In this document: piece after piece, positions 5,324-5,640 of the stretch
How the letters are laid out: each line of letters opens with the position of its first letter
Position numbering within the stretch: position 1 is the stretch's first letter
From: Bacteroidales bacterium UBA1187
GTDB lineage: Bacteria > Bacteroidota > Bacteroidia > Bacteroidales > Paludibacteraceae
Length of the DNA: 5,640 nucleotides
Direction: 5' to 3'
Assembly (NCBI GenBank): GCA_002309835.1
Contig: DBYL01000004.1
Location: 9,367 to 15,006, forward strand
The notes under the pieces: generated by a model
What the model saw: the letters and a program-made list of their open reading frames with translations, nothing else
The model's database searches: none
Told to the model about the DNA's origin: nothing
Made by a program: the position numbers and the translations under genes

Positions 5324-5640
5324 ATGCGTCAATTAAAAATCACAAAATCAATCACCAACCGTGAGTCAGCGAGTCTGGACAAGTATCTGCAAGAGATCGG
5401 TCGAGAGGAGTTGATTTCGGTGGAAGAAGAAGTAGAATTGGCCGGTCGTATCCGTAATGGTGACCGCGCTGCATTGGAGAAGTTGACGAAGAGCAACCTG
5501 CGTTTCGTAGTATCCGTAGCGAAGCAATACCAAAATCAGGGTTTAAGTCTGCCTGACTTGATTAACGAAGGTAACTTAGGTCTGATCAAGGCTGCGGAGA
5601 AATTCGATGAGACGCGTGGTTTCAAGTTCATCTCCTATGC
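5324..5640 (+). CDS. rpoD: Primary sigma factor RpoD (Bacteroidota short form), N-terminal 105 codons; 3' end outside the window
   Basis: The housekeeping sigma factor, which directs RNA polymerase to TTTG/TANNTTTG promoters. The frame runs from ATG 5324 off the right edge without a stop (105 full codons plus two bases). The opening MRQLKITKSITN is the conserved start of the Bacteroidota primary sigma. There is no acidic region 1.1; region 1.2 begins almost at once (SASLDKYLQEIGRE, about 15-28). Region 2.1 contains NLRFVVSVAKQY (58-69), region 2.2 contains LPDLINEGNLGLIKAAEKFD (76-95), which binds the beta-prime coiled coil, and region 2.3 starts at ETRGFKFISY (96-105), the promoter-melting segment. 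The upstream sequence AAATATAAATAGCAT has no Shine-Dalgarno, usual for this phylum. The gene starts 19 nt after tRNA-Arg and no TANNTTTG lies between, so the promoter at 5150-5181 probably drives both; the sigma factor would then transcribe its own gene. Confidence 0.95.
   Translation, partial: MRQLKITKSITNRESASLDKYLQEIGREELISVEEEVELAGRIRNGDRAALEKLTKSNLRFVVSVAKQYQNQGLSLPDLINEGNLGLIKAAEKFDETRGFKFISY

Noticed and set aside
1..5640. Mobile element, CRISPR array, attachment site or defence system
   Set aside because: No transposase, integrase, terminal inverted repeats, spaced direct repeats or direct repeat of the tRNA 3' end were found; the genes are housekeeping types with similar base composition.

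Overview
The window looks like a chromosomal segment of a member of the Bacteroidota, most likely the order Bacteroidales. Three things point there. The gene at the right edge encodes the short, region-1.1-less primary sigma factor typical of that phylum. A near-perfect Bacteroidota promoter (TTTG, 20-nt spacer, TAATTTTG) precedes the tRNA. The second gene encodes a Bacteroidota-type putative porin (Porin_10 family). Most starts lack a Shine-Dalgarno sequence, as is common in this phylum. I cannot assign a genus from the sequence alone.

Layout: everything is on the plus strand. Positions 1-531 hold the C-terminal part of a family 57 glycoside hydrolase whose start lies left of the window. A 42-nt gap follows, made almost entirely of an octamer tandem repeat (GGATTAGA, four copies). 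Next come a TTG-started outer-membrane porin (574-2514), a ClpC-type AAA+ unfoldase (2538-4823) and a thioredoxin (4820-5134) whose ATG overlaps the clpC stop in ATGA. Gaps of 42, 23 and -4 nt, with no visible promoter or terminator between the genes, suggest one transcription unit from at least the hydrolase to trxA.

The 96 bases after trxA hold an AT-rich hairpin over the trxA stop, the promoter, and a leader with four alternating complementary segments that can form either of two mutually exclusive folds. The last segment abuts the first base of tRNA-Arg(UCU), at 5231-5304. Only 19 nt after the tRNA comes the ATG of rpoD (5324, running off the right edge). No terminator or second promoter is visible between them, so tRNA and sigma factor are probably co-transcribed and the rpoD mRNA 5' end may be made by tRNA processing.

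Functionally the left unit mixes storage-polysaccharide metabolism, outer-membrane transport, ATP-dependent proteolysis and thiol redox control; any link is inferred only from position. The most notable points are a ClpC that has lost its regulatory middle domain, the switch-like leader in front of tRNA-Arg/rpoD, and the octamer repeat that supplies the Shine-Dalgarno-like sequence of the porin. Nothing here proves a new system. No mobile element, CRISPR array or rRNA is visible.
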